Of a stretch of DNA of 64,000 nucleotides, positions 18,787 through 27,367 are shown piece after piece (position 1 is the stretch's first letter; every line of letters starts with the position of its first letter). The notes under the pieces are model-generated. The model saw only the letters and a program-made list of their open reading frames with translations, did not search any database and was not told the DNA's origin. Both the position numbers and the translations under genes were made by a program. Source of the stretch: Mycobacterium sp. MS1601 (GTDB taxonomy: Bacteria > Actinomycetota > Actinomycetes > Mycobacteriales > Mycobacteriaceae). The DNA is taken from the NCBI RefSeq assembly GCF_001984215.1, contig NZ_CP019420.1, positions 3,720,001-3,784,000 on the forward strand, written 5' to 3'.

Positions 18787-19866
18787 TTACGGAACGACCG
18801 TCGACCCGATGGTCGGCATGAATTGGCACTGCTTCTCGGTGGTGGTCACCTGGCCGAAGATCGTCGAGATGATGCTGCCCGAACCGGTGTCGACGATGGC
18901 GGTGAGCGTGGTGGGGCCGTCGGCGTTGATGTCCGAGCGCGGCTTGAGGGTGGCGCTGCCCGACTTGCCGGTGGACAGGTTCACCCAGGTCACGTTCAGC
19001 GGCAGCTTCTGGACTTCCGCGGGGCCGGAGGTGCCCACCGCGGTGAACACGTAGGCGGTCTGTCCCGCTCCGGGACCCGGGGTCGGGATGGTGGCCGGGC
19101 CGGCGACGGAAAGCGCTGTGGCGATGGAGTTTCCACCATCGGCCAGGCAGCCGTTGCCGATCGACGGGTACATGAAGTCCTGCGTCGGAGGGGCGTCGGC
19201 GCCGAACGCAGCCGGGGCGGGACTCTCCGGGCCCGGCGGGAGTGCGGACGGGGCCTGCAACTGCGGCAGGGCCGGAGCCACTCCGGCCGCTTCGACGGCG
19301 GGTGCGGCCTCGGGGGCGGCGCCGGGCAGGTGTGAGACGGGCGCGGTGGGGACCTCGGGTGTGGACAGCGCGGGCGGCTGCACAGGTCCCACCGAGTTGG
19401 CCGGGTCGACGCCGGGGGGCAGGTGTGCTTCGAAGCCCGGGACCACCCCGGCCGGCGGCAGGTGCTGGACGTCGCCGCCTGCCGTCGGGACCGGAGTGGG
19501 TAGTACCGCGCCGCTGGGCAGCGGGATGCCGCCCGGCAGCGAGGTCGGGAGAAGCGAAGACGACCCCGGATTCGACACGAACTGGCTGACCGCGGCCGCC
19601 AGGTTCTGCGAATCCGCCGACGCGGCCGAGTTGCCCGCGAACGCCGAAGCCGCCGCCATCAGCATGGACGCCGCATTGTTGGGATCTGCGGCGGCCTGCT
19701 GAACGGCGGGACTCAGGGATTGGACGGCGGTCAGTCCCGGCGCCTGGAGACCGTCGATCGGTGCGGGCGCCGGCGGCGCGGGCTCAGCGGTGGCGATACC
19801 GCTGAACAGCAGCGCGGCCGACGATCCGACCGCAACGGCGGTGGTGGCGAACAGCGTCCGTGACAT
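18787..19866 (-). CDS. Ala/Pro-rich secreted protein (Rv1157c-like)
   Basis: A 359-residue exported protein. The ATG at 19866 starts a signal peptide (MSRTLFATTAVAVGSSAALL, cut after ATA), followed by about 200 residues of Ala/Pro/Gly-rich linker and a C-terminal folded domain (about 225-359) with two Cys (NGCLADGG and KQCQFMP). Function is unknown. The frame is open upstream into the preceding gene, giving a 544-codon ORF with two signal peptides (18787-20421); this is probably an artefact of a lost base (see the finding at 19949-19952). Convergent with the HhH-GPD gene with no gap. Confidence 0.75.
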   Translation of the reverse strand: MSRTLFATTAVAVGSSAALLFSGIATAEPAPPAPAPIDGLQAPGLTAVQSLSPAVQQAAADPNNAASMLMAAASAFAGNSAASADSQNLAAAVSQFVSNPGSSSLLPTSLPGGIPLPSGAVLPTPVPTAGGDVQHLPPAGVVPGFEAHLPPGVDPANSVGPVQPPALSTPEVPTAPVSHLPGAAPEAAPAVEAAGVAPALPQLQAPSALPPGPESPAPAAFGADAPPTQDFMYPSIGNGCLADGGNSIATALSVAGPATIPTPGPGAGQTAYVFTAVGTSGPAEVQKLPLNVTWVNLSTGKSGSATLKPRSDINADGPTTLTAIVDTGSGSIISTIFGQVTTTEKQCQFMPTIGSTVVP

Positions 19867-19903
19867 GACAGGGAGTTCCAATCCGTCGTGTGAGTTGGTT
19901 GGG

Positions 19904-20421
19904 TCAGGGCAGGCCGGCGACGGGGAACAGGTTCCCCAGGCCGGCGGCGGGGCCACCGGGGTGGGCGGCTGCACCGCGCCGGGCACCGTCGTCGAGTTGC
20001 CCAGGGTGGGGATGCCGTTGGCTTCGCCCATCGGGATCAGCGATGTCAGGTTGGGCGGCAGCGACACGCCGGCGGGCAGCGGAACGCCCGGGATGGCGGG
20101 AACGCTCAGACCCGGTGCGGCGGCGTTGGCCAGCGGCATTGCGCCGGTGGTCGGGTTGGGCACCGCGAGCGAGGCGGTGGCCAGCGGCGCGGGCTCTGCT
20201 GCGGCCGGCGCGGCGCCGGCGAAGTTCGTGAGCAGCGAGGACGCCGCCTGCAGTGCGCCGGCCGGGTTGGCGACGAACTGCTGGATCATGTCCATGCCGG
20301 GCACTGCGGGTGCAGGCGCGGGTGCCGGTTCGGCGCTTGCGGCGCCTGCGGTCAGCAGCGCGGCCGCTGATGTGCCTGCCGCAAGTGCGGCTCCGGTGAA
20401 CAACTTCCTGATTAAAGACAT
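19904..20421 (-). CDS. Ala/Pro-rich secreted protein (Rv1158c-like), apparent frameshift near its end
   Basis: The ATG at 20421, with GGGAGAG before it, starts a signal peptide (MSLIRKLFTGAALAAGTSAA, cut after ASA) and an Ala/Pro-rich chain. As read, the frame runs on into the next gene through a segment of untypical composition containing Trp, Cys and His. Adding one C to the CCCC run at 19949-19952 (plus-strand G run) would give an ending ...GLGNLFPVAGLP and a TGA at 19904-19906, for a 172-residue protein. Role unknown; a Rv1158c-like protein next to pimE. Confidence 0.7.
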
Positions 20422-20613
20422 GGCTCTCCCTACTCGTCGTTTTAGGTCTGAGCCCGAAGGTAGTGCTGTTACTGGAGTTACTCGAGTGACACGTGTGGCA
20501 TTTATTCAACCGTTACGGGGTCGTTGGACAGAGGAGATCCGAGCGCGGGCGTGTCGCCCTGTGGGAAGAGTCAGTTGGCACTGAAGTCCCGACGCGGCGC
20601 GTCATGGGAGTTT

Positions 20614-21855
20614 GTGTCTGCTCTCCCCGGTTCTAGAGTCGGGCGAATCAGCGATATCACTTCTTCCCGACTGGCGACGCGTCTGACCGCGCTGGGCCCC
20701 CTGCTGCTGGTGGTCAGCATCGCGGCGCGGCTGGCCTGGACCTACCTGGTGCCCAACGGCGCCAACTTCGTGGACCTGCACGTCTACATCGGCGGCGGCG
20801 ACGCGGTGGACGGACCGGGCGCCGTCTACGACTACGTCTACGGCGAGCAGACCCCCGACTTCCCGCTGCCGTTCACCTATCCGCCGTTCGCTGCGGTGCT
20901 GTTCTATCCGCTGCACTTCCTGCCGTTCTGGCTGGTGGCGCTGGCCTGGCAGCTTGGCATCATGGCCGCGCTCTACGGCGTGGTGCGGATCAGCCAGCGA
21001 CTGCTGGGCATCGTCGACGGCCGGCGTGTCGCGATGCTGTGGACCGCGGTGGCCATCTGGCTCGAGCCGCTGCGCAGCACATTCGACTACGGTCAGGTCA
21101 ACGTGGCGCTGGCACTGGCGGTGCTGGTGGCCGTGTCAAGCAACCGTTGGTGGCTTTCTGGAGCGCTGGTGGGGCTGGCGGCCGGGGTGAAGCTGACACC
21201 GGCGATCGCCGGACTGCACTTTCTCGGAGCCCGGCGGTGGGGTACGGCGCTGTTCTCCGCTGTTGTCTTCTTCGCCACCATCGGGCTGTCGCTGGCGGTG
21301 CTGGGCCGCGAGGCGCTGCGCTACTTCACCGACCTGATCGGTGACGCCGAGCGCGTGGGTCCGGTGGGCACGTCGTTCAACCAGTCGTGGCGCGGCGTCG
21401 TCTCACGGATCCTGGGTCACGACGCCGGACTCGGACCTCTGGTGCTGGCGGGCATCGCCGTGACGGCGGTGCTGGCGTGGTTCGCGTGGCGCAGTGTCGG
21501 CGCCTTCACCGACGACCTCGACCGGCTGGGTTCGATCGTGGTGGTCAGCCTGTTCGGGTTGCTGCTGTCGCCGATCTCGTGGACACATCACTGGGTGTGG
21601 CTGGTGCCGCTGATGATCTGGCTGCTGCATGGGCCGTACCGCTCGCTGACCGGAGCACGAGTGCTGGGCTTCGGCTGGCTGGCGCTCACCGCCATCGGTG
21701 TGCCGTGGCTGTTGAGTTTCGCGCAGCCGACGATCTGGGAGATCAGCAGGCCCTGGTACCTGGCCTGGGCGGGGACGGTCTATGTGGTGGCCACGCTGAT
21801 CACGCTGGGGTGGATGGCTCGGCTCAGGTTTTCCCAACAGCGACGAGCCGATTGA
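20614..21855 (+). CDS. pimE: Polyprenyl-phosphomannose-dependent mannosyltransferase PimE
   Basis: A 413-residue membrane glycosyltransferase (GT87) that adds the fifth, alpha-1,2-linked mannose to phosphatidylinositol mannosides, using polyprenyl-phosphomannose on the outer side of the membrane. About ten helices are visible. Near-identical blocks to M. tuberculosis PimE include [20 protein letters not shown] (with the catalytic Asp of VDLHV), [32 protein letters not shown] and [23 protein letters not shown] at 20614 is used because GGGAG precedes it; the frame is open to 20524. The last 32 bases overlap convergent phhB. LpqW, which acts at the PIM/LAM branch point, is also in this window. 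Confidence 0.92.
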   Translation: MSALPGSRVGRISDITSSRLATRLTALGPLLLVVSIAARLAWTYLVPNGANFVDLHVYIGGGDAVDGPGAVYDYVYGEQTPDFPLPFTYPPFAAVLFYPLHFLPFWLVALAWQLGIMAALYGVVRISQRLLGIVDGRRVAMLWTAVAIWLEPLRSTFDYGQVNVALALAVLVAVSSNRWWLSGALVGLAAGVKLTPAIAGLHFLGARRWGTALFSAVVFFATIGLSLAVLGREALRYFTDLIGDAERVGPVGTSFNQSWRGVVSRILGHDAGLGPLVLAGIAVTAVLAWFAWRSVGAFTDDLDRLGSIVVVSLFGLLLSPISWTHHWVWLVPLMIWLLHGPYRSLTGARVLGFGWLALTAIGVPWLLSFAQPTIWEISRPWYLAWAGTVYVVATLITLGWMARLRFSQQRRAD

Positions 21856-22117
21856 TGTCGCGCGCCATCTCGACGTCCTTGGCGGTGATGCCGCCCTCCG
21901 AATGCGTGACGAGTGCGAAAGTCACTGTTCGCCAACGGATGTCGATGTCCGGATGGTGGTCCTTGGCTTCGGCGTGTTCACCGACCCGGCGCACCGCTTC
22001 GATCCCGTCGAGAAACGCGGGGAACTTGATCGAACGCCGCAACGCCCCGTCGGAGCGTTCCCACCCCTCGAGTTCGGCAGCGGCGGCGTCCACTTGGTCA
22101 TCGCTCAAGACGGCCAT
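21824..22117 (-). CDS. phhB: Pterin-4a-carbinolamine dehydratase
   Basis: A 97-residue single-domain PCD/DCoH protein that dehydrates 4a-hydroxytetrahydropterin. The active-site signature [13 protein letters not shown] with adjacent His residues is at about residues 51-63. ATG at 22117 gives the family length ([20 protein letters not shown]); the longer open frame upstream is only the tandem repeat DNA. Sits between pimE and mutT2 as in M. tuberculosis (Rv1159A). Confidence 0.88.
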   Translation of the reverse strand: MAVLSDDQVDAAAAELEGWERSDGALRRSIKFPAFLDGIEAVRRVGEHAEAKDHHPDIDIRWRTVTFALVTHSEGGITAKDVEMARDINRLVAVGKT

Positions 22118-22140
22118 GTTTGCGAGGGTACAGCCGGAGG

Positions 22141-22268
22141 GCCCGGCTGGGAATTGAGCCGGGTCGATGAGCCGGCGACGAAGGAGCCGGGGAGGGAGGG
22201 CCCGGCTGGGAATTGAGCCGGGTCGATGAGCCGGCGACGAAGGAGCCGGGGAGGGAGGGCCCGGCTGA
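22141..22268. repeat. Tandem 59-base repeat, two copies plus a 10-base third
   Basis: Copy 1 is 22141-22199, copy 2 22200-22258, followed by 10 bases of a third. As read the two full copies are identical. Each contains a hairpin CCCGGCT/AGCCGGG (for example 22142-22148 with 22157-22163) and the core AAGGAGCCGGGGAGGGAGG, whose complement resembles the dispersed repeat at 7542-7583 and 26681-26723. It fills the divergent spacer between phhB and the DUF3159 gene. Confidence 0.85.
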
Positions 22269-22319
22269 GAAAAACTGAGCCTCACGCCGACCCAACGGGG
22301 CGTTGCCGACACTGGGGCG

Positions 22320-22979
22320 GTGACTCAGCAGCCTGACGCGCCTGCCCAACTACTCCTGAACCGGATGGGAGGGCCGTGGGGGATCGTCGCTGCGATCGCC
22401 CCTGTTGTGGTGTTCGCAGCCATGTCGGGCCTCGGTGAACTCATCCCGGCGCTGGCGGCAGCGCTTCTGGTCGCGGCTGCCATCGCGCTGTACCGGGTGC
22501 TGCGCGGGCAGCGCCTGTTCTCGGCGACCGCGGGGTTCCTCGGAGTGGCTGTCGCGGCGTCGGTGTCCATCATCACGGGTGAGGGACGCGACTTCTACGT
22601 CATCGGCATCTGGCATTCATTGCTCAATTGCGTGGTTCTGGTGATCTCGGTGCTGGTGCGACGCCCCCTTGCCGGATACCTGTGGGCCTGGGGCGCCGGG
22701 GCCGCAGGTGGGTGGCGCACCAACCCGCGAGCCAGAACCGCGTTCGCCGTCGTCACCGTGTGCTGGGCGGCGGTGTTCGGCTTGCGCTTCGCCGTGCAAC
22801 AGCACCTCTATGTCGCCGACGAGACCATGTTGCTGGGCATCGCTCGGATCGGGATGGGGTTGCCACTGACGGCGCTGGCACTGCTGTTCTCGGTGTGGGC
22901 GACGCGGTCGGCGCGGGCGGACCTGCACCGACTACCGTCACCGGCATGGCCACCCAGATCGTCGTCGCTGGCGCACTGA
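22320..22979 (+). CDS. DUF3159 membrane protein
   Basis: A 219-residue protein with about six membrane helices. [20 protein letters not shown] and the ending matching [18 protein letters not shown] are typical of the actinobacterial DUF3159 family. Start is GTG at 22320. Its last 34 bases overlap mutT2 in another frame, so the two are probably co-translated. Function unknown. Confidence 0.8.
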   Translation: MTQQPDAPAQLLLNRMGGPWGIVAAIAPVVVFAAMSGLGELIPALAAALLVAAAIALYRVLRGQRLFSATAGFLGVAVAASVSIITGEGRDFYVIGIWHSLLNCVVLVISVLVRRPLAGYLWAWGAGAAGGWRTNPRARTAFAVVTVCWAAVFGLRFAVQQHLYVADETMLLGIARIGMGLPLTALALLFSVWATRSARADLHRLPSPAWPPRSSSLAH

Positions 22980-23332
22980 TCAGCGACGGCCAATTGCTGG
23001 TTGCCCAGCGTGCGCGCCCGCCCCAGTTGGCCGGGTTGTGGGAACTTCCGGGCGGCAAGGCGGCGCCGGGGGAGTCCGATGCCGACGCGTTGATCCGCGA
23101 GCTGCGTGAGGAACTGGGTGTCGACGTGGTGGTGGGTCGGCGGCTGGGGCTCGACGTCCCGTTGTCGGTGACGATGACGCTGCGTGCCTATCTGGTGTCC
23201 GTGGTCGGTGGGACGGTGCATGCTCATGATCACCGTGAGTTGCGGTGGGTGTCGGGTGCGGAACTGGACACCCTTGCCTGGGTGCCCGCCGACACCGCCT
23301 GGCTGCCGGATCTCCAGGCTGCGTTGGCCTGA
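22946..23332 (+). CDS. mutT2: MutT2-like nucleoside triphosphate pyrophosphohydrolase
   Basis: A 128-residue Nudix hydrolase. The Nudix box GGKAAPGESDADALIRELRE followed by ELGV is complete (G-x5-E-x7-REL-x-EE-x-G). The short length and C-terminal ELDTLAWVPAD match mycobacterial MutT2 (Rv1160), which sanitises oxidised or methylated dCTP/CTP pools. ATG at 22946 overlaps the end of the DUF3159 frame. Confidence 0.88.
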   Translation: MATQIVVAGALISDGQLLVAQRARPPQLAGLWELPGGKAAPGESDADALIRELREELGVDVVVGRRLGLDVPLSVTMTLRAYLVSVVGGTVHAHDHRELRWVSGAELDTLAWVPADTAWLPDLQAALA

Positions 23333-23634
23333 TCCGGCTCGCCGGTGATGGCGTCGGCGTTGGTTTGTTCGCGCTCTGGCGTTCCTGCGGCGGGGAGCCC
23401 TCGTGTCATCGAGATCAGCGATGTGTGAGGTGCTTTCGGCAGTGCCAGGTACCAGCCGCCGGTCCCACCCGCTGACACTGGACTGGTACGTCTCCCGGTT
23501 CGACCGTGCCGGTCATTTCTTGCGCATCGAGGGACCCGCGGTCCGGGACAGGGCGTCAAAACTCTTGTGTCACTGCGGTATCTGGTGTCACACGGCGCGA
23601 CTTTCTGTCGGACCCCAGGTCTAGTTTTTGTGTT
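23333..23634. other. Intergenic stretch before the 13E12 gene, no gene seen
   Basis: Between mutT2 and the DUF222 gene I find no frame with mycobacterial codon bias and a ribosome site. The last 20 bases (CTAGTTTTTGTGTT) are AT-rich and probably the promoter; the DUF222 ATG follows with almost no leader. The earlier part may be flank of the 13E12-type element. Confidence 0.5.
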
Positions 23635-25011
23635 ATGTGCAGATCAGCGGTGCAGGACAGGGAGGCGATGCTGGCTGACCAAGCGCTGATCGAAGAAGCC
23701 ACCGCGCGGATGAATCGGTACTCGGTTGAGGGGTTCACTCATCTGGAACTGTTGGAGCTGCAGCAGCGCCGCGAAGCGGTGGCACGATCGCAGCCGGTGC
23801 TCGATCACAACGTCTATCAGAAGCTCACGAGCGAGACGTCGCCGACGGCGTTGGGGGCCAGCAGTTTCGCCAAAGTCCTGTCCCAGCGGTTGCGGATCAG
23901 TGACACCGAAGCGCGACGCCGGCTCGACGACGCTGAACGCTTCGGGCCCCGGCGGTCGTTGACCGGTGAACCCCTGGAGCCGAAGATGCCGACGGTGGCG
24001 CGTGGGCAGGCACAAGGATTGATCGGCGCCGAGCACGTCAAACACCTCCGGTGGTTCGTGAACAACCTGCCCCTCTCGGTGGACTCTCAGACCCGGGAGA
24101 ACGCCGAACAACAACTGGCCCAACATGCCTGCGAGCTCGGCCCGGAGGCGTTCCGGAAAGCCGCTGCCCACCTGCTCTACCTGCTGGACCAGGATGGTGA
24201 GTTCTCCGATGAGGACCGCCAGGCCCAGGCCTACCTACGGCGCGGCAAACAACGCCCGGACGGCCTGGTGCCGGTCGAGGGACTGTTGACTCCGGAGATG
24301 TGGGCGACATTGGAGCCGTTGTTGGAGAAGAACGCGGCCCCGGGGATGAACAACCCCGACGATGAATCGCCGTGTGTACAGGGTGAACCCAGTGAAGAGC
24401 AGAAACAGGCCGATCACCGCTCCGCAGGCAAACGCAATCACGACGCACTGCTGGCCTTGTGCCGCCAGATTCTCGCCACGATGCCGACGGGGACCATCAA
24501 CGGTTTCCCCGCCAACGTCGTCATCACCGTCAGCCTGACGGATCTGGAGAAGGGCATCGGACACGGTCTGACTGCGGGCGGCGCCATGATCCCGATCTGT
24601 GATGTGCTCAAGATTGCTGCCCATTCGCGGCCATGGTTGGCGATCTTCGACGGTAAGGGAATCCCACTGCACTTCGGTCGGGCCCGGCGCACCGCCACCC
24701 TGGCACAACGCCTGGTCCTGCTGGCGAAACACCGTGGCTGCACCATGCCGGGGTGCACTGCCAGTGCGTACCGCTCGCAGGTTCATCACGCGAACTCAGA
24801 CTGGAAAGCCGGCGGCCAGACCGACATCGAAGATCTCACCCTCGCGTGTGGGCCTGACAACCGCATGGTCGAGACCACCGAGTGGACCACCCGCAATCGC
24901 CCTGAAGATGGTGTGACGGAATGGATTCCGCCGCCCGAGTTGGATTGCGGGCAGTCCCGCACCAACAATCTGCACCACCCTGGACGGATCATCGGACCTG
25001 ACGATCCGTGA
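23635..25011 (+). CDS. DUF222/HNH endonuclease-like protein of the 13E12 repeat family
   Basis: A 458-residue protein with an N-terminal helical DUF222 domain (about 20-330) and a C-terminal HNH-like zinc module (about 375-425: CTMPGCTASAYRSQVHHANS, then WKAGGQTDIEDLTLACGPDN). The last His of HNH is replaced by Asn in GPDNR, as in many family members. 13E12/REP proteins are multi-copy in mycobacteria and suspected mobile, but no transposase or terminal repeats are visible here. It occupies the place of narGHJI of M. tuberculosis. The ATG (MCRSAVQDRE) has almost no leader. Confidence 0.85.
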   Translation: MCRSAVQDREAMLADQALIEEATARMNRYSVEGFTHLELLELQQRREAVARSQPVLDHNVYQKLTSETSPTALGASSFAKVLSQRLRISDTEARRRLDDAERFGPRRSLTGEPLEPKMPTVARGQAQGLIGAEHVKHLRWFVNNLPLSVDSQTRENAEQQLAQHACELGPEAFRKAAAHLLYLLDQDGEFSDEDRQAQAYLRRGKQRPDGLVPVEGLLTPEMWATLEPLLEKNAAPGMNNPDDESPCVQGEPSEEQKQADHRSAGKRNHDALLALCRQILATMPTGTINGFPANVVITVSLTDLEKGIGHGLTAGGAMIPICDVLKIAAHSRPWLAIFDGKGIPLHFGRARRTATLAQRLVLLAKHRGCTMPGCTASAYRSQVHHANSDWKAGGQTDIEDLTLACGPDNRMVETTEWTTRNRPEDGVTEWIPPPELDCGQSRTNNLHHPGRIIGPDDP

Positions 25012-25072
25012 TCCGGCAACACCACCACAGCCGACGGACGCACCAGGGTCCTGCGGCTGAAGGCGCGTGCCG

Positions 25073-26626
25073 CTAAGCGGCGTCGGCAGTGGCGTCGGCA
25101 GTGGCCTTGTCGGGCTTCTTCTCGTCGGTGGTGCGCCTGGTGGTGTCCCTGGTCTCCGACTTGTCGGCTTCTGCACCCTTGTCGGAGTCATCCGCCGAGG
25201 AATCCGAAGAGCTGGCACCGGAGGAATCTGATTCGGAATCTTCGTCTTTCGGCGATTTCTGATCCGCCTCGTCCTTCTTCTCCGCACGCGGTTTCAGCGC
25301 GGCGCGGATCTGATCGCCGACATCACGCAGCCCACGCTCGAAGACCCGCAAAGGATCCCGCGCCGGCTTCGTATCCGACTCATCGTCATCGGGGATGCCA
25401 GCAGAATCGACTGGCGTGGAGGCGATCTCCGCGGGCTCAAGCGGCGAGCTCGAAACTCGTTGAACAGCAGCGGTATCAGCTTCATCGTCGTCGTTCATCA
25501 ACGTCTCAGGAGGCTCGGGAACTATCCACGTCGGCTCGCCACGCAAACCGGCCATCATCTGGTCGACGCCCTGCGGAATGGCCTTGATCAGGTCCACGGC
25601 CAAGGTCACCGGATTGAAGACGGGGATCAGACGGAACCCGGTGGTCTGCCCGTAGGGCAGATCTCGGTTGTAACCGGTCTGCTCGATCAGCACCCGAAGG
25701 GCGGGCTCGATCAGGTCCGCCAACGGTTTCAGTCCGAGATCGTGCAGTGGCGCCACCAGGGGAAGAACGGTCGGAGTGACGGTCAGGTACTTGGTATCGC
25801 CGTACTCCTGGACATCCACAAGGTCGGGATAGAGCTCCGGGTGGTCCATCAGCCACCGCCACTGCTCGGCGGTGTATCCGCCCGGTGTCTCATCCGGCGA
25901 GGCAGCCGTGGGTTGCGGGTAGGTGCCGTGCACGTACTCGAAGCCCAGGATCGCGTTGATCATCGCCAGGGGATTGGTGACGTACAGCGGAGCGTCGGCG
26001 ATGATGTCCCACTTCATCGCGATGTCCGTGGTCTTGATGCCGGTATCGGTGGGCATTGACGGCCCGAACGGGAATTCGACGATGGGAACGGAGAACCCGA
26101 GGAGGCGGGTGTTCAGACCGCCGTTGGGCCGGGAAACATTGCCGATGACGACGAACTCGATGTGCTCTTTCTCCCCGTCGGACAGCCTGTCGAGGGCCTG
26201 CTTCTGGTAGGCGAGGATGGCGCCGCTCTGCGAGTAGCCGAAGAGCACCAGATTGTCGGCGGGACCCATCACGGCGAGCTGGTCGTCGACGGCTTCGCCG
26301 AACAGTTCAGTGCCCTGCAGGATCGACTGCTTCCATGTCGGCGCATCGAGCCCGCCGTACACCGGCCACGCGGTTTCGGGTGTGTACACCGCCTCCAGAT
26401 CGCAGCCGGGCGGCGCGCACACCGAATTCGGATAGATGTAGTACTGCGCAACGTTGGGGACGTAACCGGGGAAGTCGTCGGGGTTGGGTCTGCCCGTGCC
26501 GCCCATGATCAGCGCTGTGGTCGCCGTCAACACGACGGTGGTGGTCAGCGTGGACCCCAGAGCCAACGCCGCCGCGGCGATCAACGCGATGAGTGTGACA
26601 GTCAGAGACCGGATGAATGAACGCAT
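25073..26626 (-). CDS. PE-PPE-domain secreted serine hydrolase with charged tail
   Basis: A 517-residue exported alpha/beta hydrolase. An N-terminal hydrophobic signal or anchor (about 5-42) precedes the PE-PPE domain; the nucleophile is Ser132 in LVLFGYSQSGAILA. The fold normally cleaves ester bonds of lipids or acyl-trehaloses. From about residue 385 a Pro/Asp/Ser-rich linker, a helix (DPLRVFERGLRDVGDQIRAAL) and a Lys/Asp/Ser low-complexity tail follow. There is no PE or PPE domain attached, as in many non-tuberculous species. It stands alone, convergent with the 13E12 gene. Confidence 0.85.
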   Translation of the reverse strand: MRSFIRSLTVTLIALIAAAALALGSTLTTTVVLTATTALIMGGTGRPNPDDFPGYVPNVAQYYIYPNSVCAPPGCDLEAVYTPETAWPVYGGLDAPTWKQSILQGTELFGEAVDDQLAVMGPADNLVLFGYSQSGAILAYQKQALDRLSDGEKEHIEFVVIGNVSRPNGGLNTRLLGFSVPIVEFPFGPSMPTDTGIKTTDIAMKWDIIADAPLYVTNPLAMINAILGFEYVHGTYPQPTAASPDETPGGYTAEQWRWLMDHPELYPDLVDVQEYGDTKYLTVTPTVLPLVAPLHDLGLKPLADLIEPALRVLIEQTGYNRDLPYGQTTGFRLIPVFNPVTLAVDLIKAIPQGVDQMMAGLRGEPTWIVPEPPETLMNDDDEADTAAVQRVSSSPLEPAEIASTPVDSAGIPDDDESDTKPARDPLRVFERGLRDVGDQIRAALKPRAEKKDEADQKSPKDEDSESDSSGASSSDSSADDSDKGAEADKSETRDTTRRTTDEKKPDKATADATADAA

Positions 26627-26680
26627 GGCAGCCGCTCCAATCCACCGGCAACGCTGCCGGGGTCACGTGATTTTTGGTCC

Positions 26681-26723
26681 GGCCCTGCCTCCCCGGCTCC
26701 TTTGTCGCCGCCTCGGCGACCGG
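26681..26723. repeat. Dispersed intergenic repeat, copy 2
   Basis: GGCCCTGCCTCCCCGGCTCC followed by CGCCGCCTCGGCGACCGG; the last 18 bases equal those at 7564-7581. It lies in the spacer between the PE-PPE hydrolase promoter and the 3' end of the small zinc-ribbon gene. The GCCG-CCT-CGGC core can form a short hairpin. Confidence 0.6.
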
Positions 26724-26800
26724 ACTGAAGCGATGCTTGCACAGTCGTCGTCCACCGCGGGCGCGAATGGCCGCCGCGCCCGACGGTCGGGTCCTGGTGC

Positions 26801-27073
26801 TCAGTACCGCAGCTGGTCGCCGACCACCCGCACCTCGGAGATCGAGCGCGGATGGTGCGCGGAGTGCAGCGGATGCATCAACACCGGATGCCTGCAGTGC
26901 GGGCAGGACGGCTGCGTGTGGTCGGCGCCCGCGAACGTCAGATGGTGGCATGCGCCACACCTGACGACATAAAAAGTGCCCATCCAGTTGAGCAGTCCGA
27001 GGTAGATCGCCAGCGTCGCGGTGGTAGCCAAGACCACGATCACCGCGATGGTGAGTGCCATGTAAACCGTCAT
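26801..27073 (-). CDS. Small membrane protein with C-terminal zinc ribbon
   Basis: A 90-residue protein: one membrane helix (about 4-28), then a CxxC...CxxC zinc ribbon (Cys39, Cys42, Cys57, Cys60) with extra His residues, then a basic tail. It resembles small actinobacterial proteins encoded near typA; function unknown. Orientation suggests the ribbon is cytoplasmic or near the membrane surface. ATG at 27073, with TAAGAGATC before it as a weak ribosome site. Confidence 0.7.
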   Translation of the reverse strand: MTVYMALTIAVIVVLATTATLAIYLGLLNWMGTFYVVRCGACHHLTFAGADHTQPSCPHCRHPVLMHPLHSAHHPRSISEVRVVGDQLRY

Positions 27074-27145
27074 GATCTCTTACCTCCGAGCGCGCGATGA
27101 CGGATACAACGAGGCTACTCGTCTCGGCAGGTCAGAGCTAGTTTC

Positions 27146-27313
27146 TCACGCCTTTCGCGCGCGTTTGAACACCTTGTCGAGGTCCTTGCCGTGGATGCCG
27201 AGAAGTTCGGCTTTGTGGACCTTGTGCAACACCAGCGGGCACTTCTTGCAGCGGGGTTTGGACCGGCAGCACTTCTTCTTGGCCTTGAGGCCGGCGTACT
27301 TGCTGGAAATCAA
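27146..27313 (-). CDS. Small basic Cys-rich protein divergent from typA
   Basis: A 55-residue protein starting at a TTG (27313) with AGGAAAGGA five to six bases before it. Sequence features are KKKCCRSKPRCKKCPLVLHK with four Cys (15, 16, 22, 25) in a strongly basic context, then a helix ending KVFKRARKA. The CC...C..CP pattern is found in short actinobacterial proteins; it may bind zinc or RNA, which is only an inference. It is divergent from typA with 54 bases between the starts. Confidence 0.7.
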   Translation of the reverse strand: MISSKYAGLKAKKKCCRSKPRCKKCPLVLHKVHKAELLGIHGKDLDKVFKRARKA

Positions 27314-27367
27314 GAGTTCCTTTCCTCGTTTTCGCGAATGCTCACCCGCACTGCGAGAATCAACGAC

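Noticed and set aside
18787..20421. A genuine 544-residue fused secreted protein with an internal signal peptide
   Set aside because: The join region is atypical in composition and one added C gives two normal genes as in M. tuberculosis; treated as two genes pending resequencing.
23635..25011. 13E12 gene as an active mobile element
   Set aside because: No transposase or integrase, no terminal inverted repeats or target duplications could be found around the DUF222/HNH gene.
25012..25072. Possible terminator between the 13E12 and PE-PPE genes
   Set aside because: Only a very short GCCGCTAAGCGGC palindrome is present at the PE-PPE stop; too weak to call.
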